Positions 13,830-27,500 of a DNA stretch of 64,000 nt are shown here, in pieces. The DNA lies in NCBI GenBank assembly GCA_037577475.1, contig CM075193.1:3708185-3772184 (forward strand), given 5' to 3'. A program made the translations under genes and the position numbers. Position 1 is the stretch's first letter; each line of letters begins with the position of its first letter. The stretch is from Chaunax sp. Z400. Its lineage: Eukaryota; Chordata; Actinopteri; Lophiiformes; Chaunacidae. Under the pieces are notes generated by a model. That model searched no databases. It was given only the letters and a program-made list of their open reading frames with translations, and was not told the DNA's origin.

Positions 13830-16800
13830 AACATGCTTCAGGTTTGTTTATGATCTATGACATGTTGCGTTGCTCAGATTCCATCAGGGTCAACAGAAAC
13901 CTGAATGAAACCGGAATGATTTTACCTGCTTGTTGGGACACGTTCAGCTTCAGTTTGTCGTTTGTTCCACACCTACAACCAAAAAACCCAGTGAGAATCT
14001 AGTCCTGTCTGTCTTTGTGGTGGAGGAGGAGGAGGAGGAGGAGGAGGGGGATAAACAAACAAACAAATGACTCCTGGTAATAAAGGCTGGAGGAGCTCAG
14101 GATGGAGCTGTGTTGATGGAGCAGTTTACTATTATATTATATTATCTCTCTCAGTTCAGATGAATTTGTAAAATAAATATCAACACATTAACAAAAATGA
14201 TGATGAATAACAAACATGATTTGTTTTTGCCTCTTCTGCATTTTGTGGTGATGAAACCATTTTACATCACACAGTGAAAACACAATGAATCGCTCACTAC
14301 AGTGAGGTCATTTGGAAAAACAATAAGCCGAATGTTGACCTGCTGGAACCACAATGGAAACAGTGGCTTCAGCAGTTTCCCAGCATTCGACAAAAACAGG
14401 AAATGAGTTTTCTACACAGAACAAAAATTTGTTTTGGAAGTCAAAGGCTGGAGTTGAGGCATTTTAAAGCAGCTGAGAACATCATGGAAGAAAGAAAATA
14501 AAGTGGTAAAATCTCTCCAAATAAATCAGACTTGATTTAAAGGATATAATATAATATACATCGTATTCATGAGGCAATAATGTGATTAGACCGTCAACAG
14601 GGTTACGTTGAAATTGAATTCTAATGACATCTGATCTATGTGAAACTGTTTTAGCCGCTAAGCTGCTAAAATGGAACTGAGACCAGAGTTCTGTGCAGTT
14701 TTATCTGTTGTGAAGGTTAATCAAATAATCCACCAATTATCTCACATCTATGATTAGTTACAAATGACTTCAACCAATGGGAGACAAGAACATCAACAAA
14801 AAATATTAGAACTCAGTCTTGTTTTTAAAGCAGTGACCATGTGGCCGTTTTTTGATGTGAGCGCCGCCTTTTGGGAGGATGGAATTTATCAGAGCCTCCC
14901 AAAAATGACCTTTACAGTGAACTCAGGTGTTTTTCTGACTTAGTTGATGAATGATTCCAACACAAACACAACTTTGTTAAGGTTAGAGGAAGGTTTTGGG
15001 TTTAAAGAATACAGTTAAATAAGACTTTATAAAGTATAAAGACAACCAGAATGATGACTTTTTGAGTCTCTGTCCTGAAAGTCTTTCATAAATTCATGAT
15101 TCATATTCAGAGGTTAATAAAGCGTTTGAACAAATTTCATGACTTTGTGGTCAGACATAATCATAGTGTGGAAAAACAGGCAAAATACACTTTATTTTTT
15201 TTAGACATGGTTTATCTCTGTTATTGTTGGGAAAACACAGACCTTGTTTAACATGGGAAGAGAGCTGTTTTAGGTCCTCCAGCCACTGATAGAACACAAC
15301 CAAACACTGGACTATCAGTGTTTTGGCAGATCTGCTCCTATCCAACAACTGGGTCATGAAAACAGCCTAATCTTCTAGGAGCTGTGGGTGTGATGCTGAG
15401 TGACTGACTTCAAAATCAAGATAAAAAACTTTCTATAATTTTATCAAAAGGAAATATTGTGTTTTTAAAGTATTAGTCCAGTTGAAAGGTATTTCTCATT
15501 TTGAGTCATGCCCGGTTGAAAACCCTCGAATCAGCCAACAGCTTCTAATTACTTACGACTCATTCATCATCCAGTGCACCGCACCACCCTGCACAATCCC
15601 AGCATCCTCAGCCCGATCCAAACCACACAGAAGGAGCTGATTGTCCACACAAACACGAGCACATTGTGTTATAGTTCTGCTTTTATCATGAAGCCAAAGA
15701 CTCCCACCTCAGGTCAGAATCACACAACATGCTTTGGACAGAATTCCCCCTCCAAACTCTCCCTTCTCCAGTTTTTCCCTGGGTGAGGATAAAAGCAGTG
15801 GATTTACCACTTCAAACAACTTTTAATCTCATGTTTGCCTTGGCAGCATCTCAAATTCACCCTGCAGGAAGTCGCCCAGCCTCCACCGCTGTTAGTGTTC
15901 TCCACCTCTCCTGAATTATAGTCCTTTTAGTATCATCTCAAACATATAAAAAAAAAAACAAAGCTTCATCAAGGTCATGCATTTCTCTGGAGAAAGAAGG
16001 AATGTTTTTGAACACGAAGGTTGGAGGGGAGGAGAAAATGTCATTTTGATTGACAGTGAGACATATCGAATGGCCCACAGTGAGAAACAGGAGAGGACAC
16101 ATATGACTGCTTCCTGTGATGGTCTTTGGAGCTTCACATCAAGGCTGGACAGTTTGGGTAAAGAACACCAACAAACTGTTCAGGTCATGAACTGTTTGGG
16201 TGAAAGAATGCAGGATTACATAAAGACCAGTTCTGGCTCCCAGGTTTCACTCAAGCATCCAGTCATATCCCTGTATATTGGTAATGCTGACAGAATGGTT
16301 GACATACCTGCATGACTGCAGTCTTTAATTTAGTTCCTAAGAGGACCTTAAAAAGAATTACAGCTGGACATCAGTCAGGTATCATTTGGAAGCAAATCCT
16401 CTCTCTGGCAGTCTTAAGCTGCTCTTTGAGTTTTTTTTGGTTCTGGTATTTCAAGGTCTTCAGTTTCCTTTGAGGCGTATCAGAGATGTTTCTTTGTGTG
16501 TCAAACATTAGCTCAGAAATGAAACTGTGGGAGGTTGTTCTCCCAGGAAAATACAAGTATCAGTCTTTTTAGTAATGACGAAGGTGTTCTCAGAAGACGG
16601 GTCAGGATGGGTGGGTCATTAAAATGTGGACATTTACCACAGAAGAAGTTTCTTTTTTACACTGACTGACCAGAATTGCTCCCAAACCTTAACCAAGTTT
16701 TAACCATGATGATTAACATCCCCTAACCCGCCTTAAATTCACACTTTTTAAAGGTATTTGAATGCCAATAGTCCGATCAGGATTCAGGACGTGTTGTTTT

Positions 16801-18320
16801 AGAGCTTCTAGAATAAACCTACATTTCTTCATCTGTTCAACAGGGAAAGGAAACCGAGATGCGGTGAAGGATTGTGCGGTTGTCCTGACCAAAGTGAAGA
16901 TCTTCAGCCACTTCCATGAGAAGCTCCTGATACCCGACGACTCCATCTCGGCCCCTGCCAAAGCCTCCGAGGTGAATTCGCCCCTTAATGAGGAGTCTGG
17001 ACGGCCTCGGATGGATTCCGGCTCAGACTACTTGTCTGCCATTTTCTCAAGCTCAAAGCTGCCCAGGCTGTACAAGTTTGAGTCCGAGGACTCTGGGGTT
17101 GAGATGCCCAGTGGAGCCAACTCTCCGTCCACCCCGACAGGATCCGAGCAGAGCTTTGTCGTCCACAGTCGAGAGTCCTCCTGCGATTCGTGCAACTTAA
17201 ATTCTGACCCTACAACTCTCACTGATAAACTCGTCACATATGCACAGAGCTCTGAAAGTAAACGGGCAGAGGACTCGGTGGATGATGGTCTGAGGACAGC
17301 GGTGGACAGTCAGGACACTGTGGACGGACTCAGTTCTTCAGCTGTGAGAGAAGAACTGTGCATAAGTGAGGAGGATGTGGCCCAGAGTAGAGCTTCAGAT
17401 CTCAGCCCTGAAGAGGATGAGGAGAACCTGGAGGAGAACAGGACTGTACCTGAAAGGACCTGCTTCGACCACAGGAGGAAACTCGGGAAGCAACCGTCAA
17501 CAGGAGCCTGTGATGGACTGACGGGCAACGAGTTCGAACCAAAACCTTTATGGAGGAGTTCCACCAGTGAGAGTCTGGAGGAGTACATGGAGGAATGCTG
17601 CAAGCTGAGTGAGGTAAGCAGACAGATAATGAAGCTCCTCCTGTTTCTCCATACCACCCTGGTGTTCTCCTGCAGTCTGGCCTCCATCTTTCTTCTGTGC
17701 CCTTCTTGCTCCTATAAGCTCCCTCTAAATAAGCTCCAGCTCCTCCATGTCCCCGGCCTTTATGGATCTCTTTTTTGATTCAGCAGCGCCGTGATCCAGG
17801 TTAACTGTTAGGGAAACAGGCAGAAACAACATCGTCCACAGAAGCTCATGTGATGGTTTCTGTCTACCCCCCGATGTTCTGACCATATGGTTTCTGGTGG
17901 GGCAGGAAGAGTCAGGTGGTTCAGACTTTTTACAGTTTATCGCTTCACTTTTTTCGTCTTTGTTGTTTTACGTATATATTTGTCGTCCCTTGCTTGAGTT
18001 GTAGCTACACTGCCCCCCCAACCGTGTCCGTTGATGTGACTCCATCTCATCCATATCTGTAAGCTCTTAAAAACCTGCCCAAATATGTATAAAACAAACA
18101 CAGTATCCATTTACACCTTTAAGGTGGAGCATAAATGAGCCTTTAGAGTTCAGCCTCTGACTGACCTGAGAACTGAAAACATATCTCCAGATCTCTTTCC
18201 TTCTTCTTCTTCTTCTCTTTCTCTATTCATTAGTTTCGGTCTTTTGTTTTCAGGATATTGGCAAAACTCAACAAGTTCACACATGTAAGATGTCATCACT
18301 GTTTGCTCAGTGATTTCAGG

Positions 18321-18388
<68 letters not shown>

Positions 18389-18535
18389 ATGGGTGTGTGT
18401 GTGTGTGTGTGTTTATGGGTGTGTGTGTGTGTGTTTATGGTTGTGTGTGTGTGTTTATGGTTGTGTGTGTGTGTGTGTGTGTTGTTGGTGTGTGTGTGTT
18501 GTTGGTGTGTGTGTGTTGTTGGTGTGTGTGTGTTC

Positions 18536-18566
<31 letters not shown>

Positions 18567-21500
18567 TCTGTGTGTTCTGTGTGTGTGTGGTGTGTGTGTG
18601 TGTGTGTGTGTTCTGTGTGTTCGTGGTGTGTGGTGTTGTGTGTGTGTGTGTTCTGTGTGTTCGTGGTGTGTGGTGTTGTGTGTGTGTGTGTGTGTGTTCT
18701 GTGTGTTCGTGGTGTGTGGTGTTGTGTGTGTGTGTGTGTGTTCTGTGTGTTCGTGGTGTGTGGTGTTGTGTGTGTGTGTGTGTGTGTGTTGTGCTTTCAG
18801 AACTGTTGAATAAGGACAGTTGTGGTGACTCCAGACTTCAGGGGAATCCCTTTTGGTTTTGGCATTAAAAATCCTCCATACTCTCTGTCATTATGTGTAT
18901 TTTTAAACTCTTTTCAGCCTCTGTGTGACCCGGTCATCCTTCACCATGACTGATACACAGTTTACAGAGTCAGCCATTTTCTCCAGTGTATTTATAGGAG
19001 TGACTTAACACACGGAGGTCCTTCAGATGTTCCCTCTAAATGAGAGGCTACAGGTATGTGGACCTCATCATATGTGAGGGACGTGACAGAAAAGCAGCTG
19101 TACGTGTTTCAGCCATGTTCCAGGAAAACAACGTTCTGTTCCTGTTCACATCCAGCAGGTTCTACAGACAGAACACCTGACAGCTGGTGAAGCTGCAGAG
19201 TCATAATCACCTGTTTGATGATACGACAGTCAGGCCTGCAGACCGTCTGTCATTACTGGCAGCTATGAGAGTCTGATCCAGCTTCATGTTTCCTACATGA
19301 AGGGTTTCTGTAGCTTCGGACTGGAGGGAGGATAAAAGTGGAATATATACAACACCAGGCTTAAAACACCTTCTTAGTAACAATCTTCATTTCTAAAAGA
19401 GAAAATAGTTTGAAGGAGTAAAATAATTGTCAGTAATATTGAAGTTTAAAAAAAATTAGACATATTAAAAAAGGACTTAAAGCTTGTCTATTATTTAACC
19501 TCCTTTTTATAAGAGGTTTATTGGCAAAATATATTATTTATTAGCTGTTTACAATAAACAAATCAATCAATAACAGTTTAAATAGATCAATAATCAGATA
19601 TTAAAGTGTTTCCTGACTCCTCAGTCTCTAAATGATCCTGAATGACCAGCGTCTCTAGTTCTTTGTAGACCCTTTAGCTGCTATGACCTGCTGCAAACCT
19701 GATGCAGATCCAGACACCAGCTCCTGGCAGCGTTCCTGAGGAATCTTAGCCCATTCCTCCTGGACAAAGGCCTCCAGTTCTGGAATATTCCTGCTTTCAG
19801 ATCCCATCAGAGGTTTTCTATGCATTCCAGTCATAACTTCTTAACTTAAAGGCCCAAAACTGAAATCCTGGCACCACATCTGGTTCATCCTCTGGGGAGC
19901 ATTAATGTCCGTACACAATTATAGAGCATTCCTTCCAATACTTTTACATGTGGTAGATTGAGCGACTCCCTTCATTCCCATTGGTTCCAGTGTGCAGCAG
20001 CTTTTTCATGAAACTGCTCGTCATGCAGCACCTGTTCATCTGTGCAGGGACTGGAGATTCTTTTAGCGATACTGTCGCTGACTGGCAGCCCCTCACTCAT
20101 CTGGACCCTCCCCTGCTGCTTGGCGGCCGACCTGTACGCATCACATAGGTGTCAAATATCTCAAATGACTCACATTTTTCCCCAGACAGCGTCTCTTTGA
20201 AGTCTCAGGGGCCCCGGTGAGGTAATGGCAGCGGCTTTTAGGGGCCCAGCATGATGGACTATAAGGTCTGCTGCTGACAGGCAGTAAGGTTGGATCACCC
20301 CCCCACCACCACCATCATCATCATCATCATCACTTGTCACTACAGCTAATAATGTAACCCCTCTATCAGCTAAAGGCAACTCTTTAGTCCATGCAGATAT
20401 CGGACTTTTCTTGTCTCCAACATTTAGACCTTTTCTCTGTTTTCTCTGCTATTAGATTCTAGAATCTAATAGATTTCACAGATTTCATCTGTATTACATG
20501 ATTTAAAACTGTCCCCCGCCTATGAAAGGACAACTGAATTATACTGTCACTAGTCAATAAATCCCCTGATGCATGTTCATACAGATTAATGACACACAGG
20601 GAGAACACAAGCTGAGGCTGAACAATCCGATGCATGTCCTACAGCTGTGACCTTATAAATAAAGATCGCCTCCTTCAAATACAGATTCCTATCCAGCAGA
20701 TCCACATTATAACTTGGATCTGAATTAACACCCACAGATACCAGCAGCATAAATATGTGTGATTTTCTTTTTAATATGCATCACAATTTATTGTTTATCA
20801 AGGAAATTTCACATGTTAATGTTCACAAAGTTCTAAGAAATCCTGGATGTGCTCCTCCACCCAGATATACACCAACATTTAATGACCCGTGCACCACCCT
20901 CCCCAGAGAGATGTTTGTAATTAAGGAAAATGATGACGGATAACTTCAAATGTTAAGGAACGTTTTAAAAACTGGATCCTGGATCTTTCCTGTTATTCTT
21001 TTTCCTGACCCATAAACTATCCGTTCACCACATTTCATGGAAATAGAAATAGAAACTAGTAGAATCCTGCAGACGAGCAAACCAACCAATGAACACGAGA
21101 TAAAACATAACAGTGTACATATATGGACATGTGAATTAATTAATGTACAAAATCTCATTTAACAAGTAAACATGTTTTCCTCTCACCTCAGAGACGAGAA
21201 CAACAATCATCAAACTGTACACATCATAGATGCACCAGCTGTAGCCTCACAGCAACATAACAACCAAACCTAGTGGATATTTGTGCTACAACTAACAGAC
21301 TCCTGCACACAGAGTTCAGTTCCAGGTCTTTGAAAGAGATCCTAGTGAACTGAGGCAGAACCAGTATCTGAGCTGAAAACACTGGAGTCTGACTGAGCGA
21401 AGCGGCTTCCTGATCCAGTCGTACCGTCCTCCCTGTCTGGATGCTCCACACGTCTGCTGCTTCATTCCTTTCCAACACTGTAATAATTAGGAAAAATATC

Positions 21501-24500
21501 TCAGCGACAGCAAAAGATGATGGAAGCCTGAGGGCCGGAGAGGCTCTGGTGATCTCCATGTCTTATCAGGCTCTGATTCTAAATGTGAAAGAGGAAAAAA
21601 TGTATTCATGAAAGCAGTTATTGCAAAATAGTGAGCTGGTCCTGGGAACCACCATAGAGAATAATCTGTTTATTAATAAATAACAATAATACTAATAATG
21701 ATACTCAACTCAACAGTATTTTAGTGCAAAAAACCCCCACCTAAAATAACACCTTTATTAAATTAAAATGGTTACAGATTCTCAACCACCCTGATATATT
21801 CATGATGAGGTCATAGCAGAATGAATGAGGTCATAGCAGAAAGAAAACACCCTAAAGTTTCTTATCATACTTTCATAAACAGATACAGATAGACGTTAGT
21901 GACCCTTTGAAATCGGTCAAAATTTAAAATCTGCCTAAAATAAAAAGTATTTCAACATAAACCTGCTCTGTGTCTTTAGAGGTCAGGGCAGCACAGGGTT
22001 GTAGGCTCACTGTCAGTGTTTTTATTTTCATGAAAAGCTCCAGTTGATGCAGTATTTCAACTCTTGAATACATTCATGCATGAAAATGAGAAATTATGAC
22101 CCCAATTATTTGCTGGGTATAAAGAGACAAAGCACATTTTGATTGGTTCCCGTTTTGTCTTGTGTTTGGATGATTCTCACCGTTTAAACCTGATCATCAA
22201 AATGTTTCCAGCCTGTGTTCCTGTTAACACAGGAAGAGTCTGGAGGACTCTGACTCAGCTACTAGCTCCAGCCCATCTGACTGATCCACCACTTTGGTTA
22301 AGACTGAAACAACCAGACGAGACTTGAAGTCGAACCACGGCTCCGATCTGTCCCAGGACTGCCTTGGAGGATCTAGAGGACATGATGAGAGAGGATGTCT
22401 CTGGTTAACAGTATGGCTGTAGGTTCTCTGTCTTAGAAAACCCGTGATGAGTTTGAATCCACCAGATGTTTCAACATGACCACTGTTCAACTAACTTCTT
22501 AAATAATGATGGGGTAGAAACCATCGTCTGGGCTCAGCCTCAGAGAGAGAGAGGGTTGTGACCTCAGACATCCAGGGAGCTTCAAGGGAAGTCTTCCTGT
22601 TGACAGGAGCCAGTGGATGTGCTTCGGGTATCTGGTTGGGACTGGTTGACTCCTGCCCGCCTCCCTTTGGAGTTTTTCTGGCCTTGTCCAGCTGGGAAGA
22701 GACATCAGGGTAGACCCAGAACTCTGGAGGTATTTCATATCTCATCTTGTTTGGGGACACATCCAGATCCCCAGGAGGATACGGTGCTTAGCCTGCTGCC
22801 ACCAGGATGAATGAATGGATGGATGGATGGATGGAGAAGATCTTGCAGATGTTCTACAGGCTGACAGGAGTTTTCCCCATCCTACCCATTCTCAGTTGGT
22901 TTTCAGTGACCTACATCACTTTTACTCAAGAACACAACCCCTCATGACCTTCAGATGATAATACATAACAGATTTATCTTCCTCTGAAGACTAGAAGGAG
23001 TCCTGATCTGATAACAGCCACTAAGGTTCACCTCAGAGCATTAGAAACATTCGATCAGATGTTTGATACCCAAACTAGCAGCGACTGTTCTGTTCTATCA
23101 CCCAAACTTCTGTCTTTTGTCAGTCACCATCCACAGTGTGTCGCCTCAGTCGACTCCATCTGGGAGGAATTTTTGCCTCTTGACTCATGGGATCAGAGGA
23201 AACCTAGAGGAAGTGCAGGGTGTGTGTGTGTGTTTGTTTGCGTGTCCATGACCATTTTAAACTGGCCTGTGCACGCAAATGTGGGCCTTCCTGAATCCCA
23301 ATCGGTCCTCCTGACTGTGGATCACTCAGTAGTCTTTGTGGGCCTGTGGATAAGATCAGCACCAGCCTCAGTATTATGACTGTCACAGCCTGAACAGGCT
23401 CTGATTACAGACCCCCCCCCCCTCATCAGCAACCAGCCCAGAGGAAGTGAGGGTCATCTACAGGAAGGGATACCCTTCCTTATCTTAATGAGGCACCTCA
23501 AACCTCCCAGAGCTCCGATAGCCTGGAGACCATAGAGACGTTATTAGGGGTCAACAGATGAGATGATGAAGATGAAATCTCTCTTCCTCAACATTAAATC
23601 CACCATTTGAACCTGATTAATGCTTTTTATGACAAAAACTGGACCAGAGTCATAGCGGTGCAGAATCACGGCTGTCAATGAGGCCTTTTAAAGTTTTACC
23701 TTAGTTGTTGCCTCAAAGTCTTGTTTAGAGATGCACTAATTACCAAAATCAATGCAGCTGATTTCATCTGATCATGCATGATTACAGTAAAAGTGCTGAT
23801 AATAGCTACCATGAAAATGATGAATCTGTCATAATAGGACATAATGAAAATGTGAAAGAAAGCTGAAGCTCATTAGAAGTGACCTCCATGCCATGTGGGA
23901 ACAGGTTCATGGTCAGGAATCTGTGTGATCTCAGTGTTTGTTCATCAGAGGAAGTGAATGATGTCAGTCTTCTTGCCCATTATGGCTGCTGCTCCCATTG
24001 TTTGGCCAGTGTTTCCATCAAGACTCCCAGTTTGACTGGAGTTTCAGCGTCAGCAACGTGGGAAAAAACAGTAAAGACCCCGACCTGAGCTCACATCCTG
24101 CTTTTGTTGGGACACTGTTAGGAATGCTGATGATTGGATAAATATTTGCTCAAAATGTTCTTTTCTTGTGTTGCTGTAAATCAGCACTGTCTGCACCTCC
24201 TGAGCAGGGAGATGCAAAAACACAACAGGTTTCATCCGTTTCATCCTTCTCTTGGTTCTTGGTGATTTTTAAACTCAAACTGAAGTGACTTTAGTAAAAG
24301 CTGACTCCAAACTAATCAAAATTGTGTGGATTTTGCTGAATAATTTTCCATCCTAATAAGAATAATTCAGTGATGCATGGGATGAATGGAAACTGTAGCA
24401 ATGCCAAAATGTTCTTCCACATCCGATGCCATTGAAAAGCTAAGTCTAATAATAACCTTGGTACATTGACTGATCTGCCCATCTTCTGTTGATCAGGCAC

Positions 24501-27500
24501 AGCAGGACAGTTCCAACCCTCTGGGTTCAGGTCTGGGTTACCTGGAGCACATCTGCCAACTCCTGAAGAAGATCGGCCAGCTGCAGGAGACCAACCTCCG
24601 GCTGCAGAGACAGATCTGCTGCCTGCAGAAGGACAGTAGGATGATGAAGACGAAGGAGGTGAGTGAACAGAGTGAAGCAGAGTGATCACATACATGCCTC
24701 CAACTAAAGATGAGGAACAAAGATTCATGAAGAGTCATGAAATAAAAACATTCATCAGATCTGCTTCCAAGTCCTTTAGAAGAGCCTTTGAGCAAAGACA
24801 TAAACTCCTGTACTTTTATGTTCCCGCCAACGTCTGTCTGTTGGTCCATATGTAACAGGTTCCATAGATTTGGTCTCCACACCTCCCCAGAAACCAATGG
24901 ACACAAGTCAATGAACTTTCACACATACTTTGTGGAGGCCCTAAAGAGGAGCGTCTCATAACTGGAGGCACATCAGGTGATTTTATTCTGCTGAGATGAT
25001 AGGATGGTCTGTCCACATCAGCAAGAACTGATCATCTGTGTTTGATTCTTTCTTGTTTGACTGTGAGGAGCCTTAGAAATAAGAAAATGGTTCATAAATG
25101 TGTGAATGGATTGGTTTTAAGTGAATGAAGGAGTAAATGTGATAAAACACTTTGCTTCTATAGGCGTGATTTGGTCAAACCTGTGAAAGTCTTTAATAGC
25201 TGGAGCTTTAATGAAAATGAAGATGAAGAACCGACCCCCATCTAAACTCTCCAGGAATATAAATAATGGTTGGTTACGTAATGGAGCTGAGAGGGGGGGC
25301 TTTTCTCTTCATGACAGGAGGAAGCGTGTTTGTGGAGGCTGATGGGCTCGGATGTGTTATTCCAGAGGCCCATGTGAAGCCTGATCCAGACTGGGTGAAA
25401 GGTAACGTCAGAGCAGGGAAACAGATTATGTGAGAAAAAAACCAGGAAATGACTTTATATAATGAGCCACTTGGGTTGCATGATGAACCTCTGCAGGTGG
25501 TGTGTGTGTGTCTGTGCACACGCGTGTACAGCCTCGTCTTTTTGGAGGGATGACAAGAGCAGAGCAGGAAAACCATGACTCATCACTTATGATGGTTACT
25601 AATAATGTCGATGCTCTGGATGATGCCAATGTTCAACAGTCCCATCATAGAGAATATCCCTGAAGCTGCTTTTTATCCAGATCCATTTGAAGGTTACTTC
25701 CTGTCACATCCAAACCGTTCAACCACGTTTCATCAAGATCCATCAGCGATGTTCAGTTCTGCTAACAGACAAACAATCAAAGTCCATTTAAAACAAAACC
25801 ACCTCGGTGGAGGTAAGAATGTAAAATAAAGGATATATTTCCTGTCTGAACAGGACTTCTTCCAGCAGTACTGCAGCTGTGGAGCAGCCAGCCTGGCCTT
25901 CCAGGACGTCCAGAAGAGACACTCCAGAAGTGAGTTTTTGTCACCCAGCGGAACTCTCTCGGACCTGACCACCATCCCTGAGGTCTCCCGGCACCTGCTG
26001 CTGTCACCAAGGAGAGGTAATGTGGACACTGTGGACACTGAACACACGGTCAAATTTAATTGGTTGAGAAAATGACGGTGAAGAAGTGTTGTACATGTAT
26101 GACTGTATGTAACTAATAACTAACTAACTAGTAGAATCTGAACACCAAGCAGGAGAAGAACATCCTGGTGTCGATGCATCTTTATCTACACGGTCAGAGC
26201 ATTGGGCTTCTAGAGGATGAGATATTCAGTGTACTGGGCCCTGAGATGACTGAAACCACTCCTGATTAACGTTTAGCATTTAATTACTGGTCCGATCCTT
26301 TAATAACCGGCTCCAGTGGGATGAGTCAACAAACACAAACACACATTCATGTTTTAATTCCAGTGTCAGGGACATGGATCTCCTGACATGGACCTAATAG
26401 TTACTTTACTACATTTCACCGCCTGACTCTGAGGAAACCCTCTGAGTTTTCCTGCCTCCAGGTGATGTTCTCCATGTGGAAACACAGTCTCCTCTCCAGA
26501 CGTTCTCATCGCTGCCTTTAGAGAGGCTCACGTTGCCGGAGGAGGTGACGGTCTGCTCAGAGGTCCTGTTGGGGAGGTGGAATTATTACTGGAGTGGGAC
26601 ATGAGCGGAATTCCTGGCATCCTTCCTCCTGACAGGAACACATGATGTCCTGTGGACTCTGGAATGCCTCGGTTCTTCCTCTGATGGGCAGGAAACTGGA
26701 TCTGGAGAAGATGTTGAGAAGTCAGGAGAGATCAGGGGCCCAGATTAGAACCGAGCTCTGCGGGGCCAAGGTCACATGTTTTACTCTGGAGACGAGCTAA
26801 TGAATGAGACACGATCAGAAACATGATTAAATGTGATTATAGGTATATTATTATTGATTAGGGTTATGATGCCTTTGGATTTTGGTTTGATGCATTCACT
26901 GGCAAAGGAAAAAGCAATGTTAAAGTTCACAGTAGGGATGTAACAAATAGCCCAAAGCTTCATTTATAACGTTGTTTGTTCTGTTTAAAGCAGGTGTTTC
27001 TGACATTATTAGTATCAGTATTATCATTAGTATGATCCTGTTTGTGGACTTTGATTCCTGACTGCATGTTTCTGACTCCCGATTTAATCAAAGGTGAACA
27101 AAGATGGATGTGATTAAGTCCAAAACTGACAACATTTCTTTAATCTAATGAAATAATCAGTTTCATCCATATTTGTTTTCCCTCCCACTTACTGTCCCAG
27201 CAGCAACCTAACAGCACCATACATTACATTTACAACAATAACAACCTAGAAACAACCACACTTAGCTTCACTGCTCCTCTAGCATTATATCGTTGTATAT
27301 ATATATATACGTATATATATATATACGTATATATATATATATATACATACAGAGATTCTCCCACTGCTTAGTAAACATGGAAAACGTCTACAGTCTGCTC
27401 ATCTTCCCTTCATCTGCCAAAGGTGTCGCTCATAAATGTTCACAATGTACAGAACATCTCAGTCACTGATTATTTGAAAGATAATCTTCCCTGACTCCCA

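Larger units (their letters stand above)
7064..16843 (+). other. Gene 1 intron 1 (9.8 kb)
   Basis: Contains copies of the dispersed 'GGATCC' repeat (about 7935-8390, 9585-9850 and 13010-13330), a MITE fragment (9396-9580), TTTG/TCTG (8131-8190), GACA/GGCA (9851-9913), ACAG/GGTG (12125-12196), GA (10387-10404, 13796-13827) and GGA (14020-14050) runs. No further exon is recognised. Confidence 0.6.
17614..24496 (+). other. Gene 1 intron 2 (6.9 kb)
   Basis: Holds the compound GT array (18321-18790), a probable transposon-derived repeat (about 19600-19950), a minus copy of the dispersed repeat (20835-21110), a CCA/TCA run (20297-20332) and a Rex3-like LINE end (22560-22840). No exon is recognised. 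Confidence 0.6.

Noticed and set aside
15977..16315. 112-codon plus frame
   Set aside because: No splice partners in phase, no family resemblance, and an equally open frame on the other strand.
16762..17778. 338-codon frame as a single-exon gene
   Set aside because: It is exon 2 of a spliced gene read into both introns. Consensus acceptor (16843) and donor (17614) bound the real exon.
18258..18868. Three long Cys/Val-rich frames
   Set aside because: They arise only from GT repeats, which have no stop codons in any plus frame. No splice or start context.
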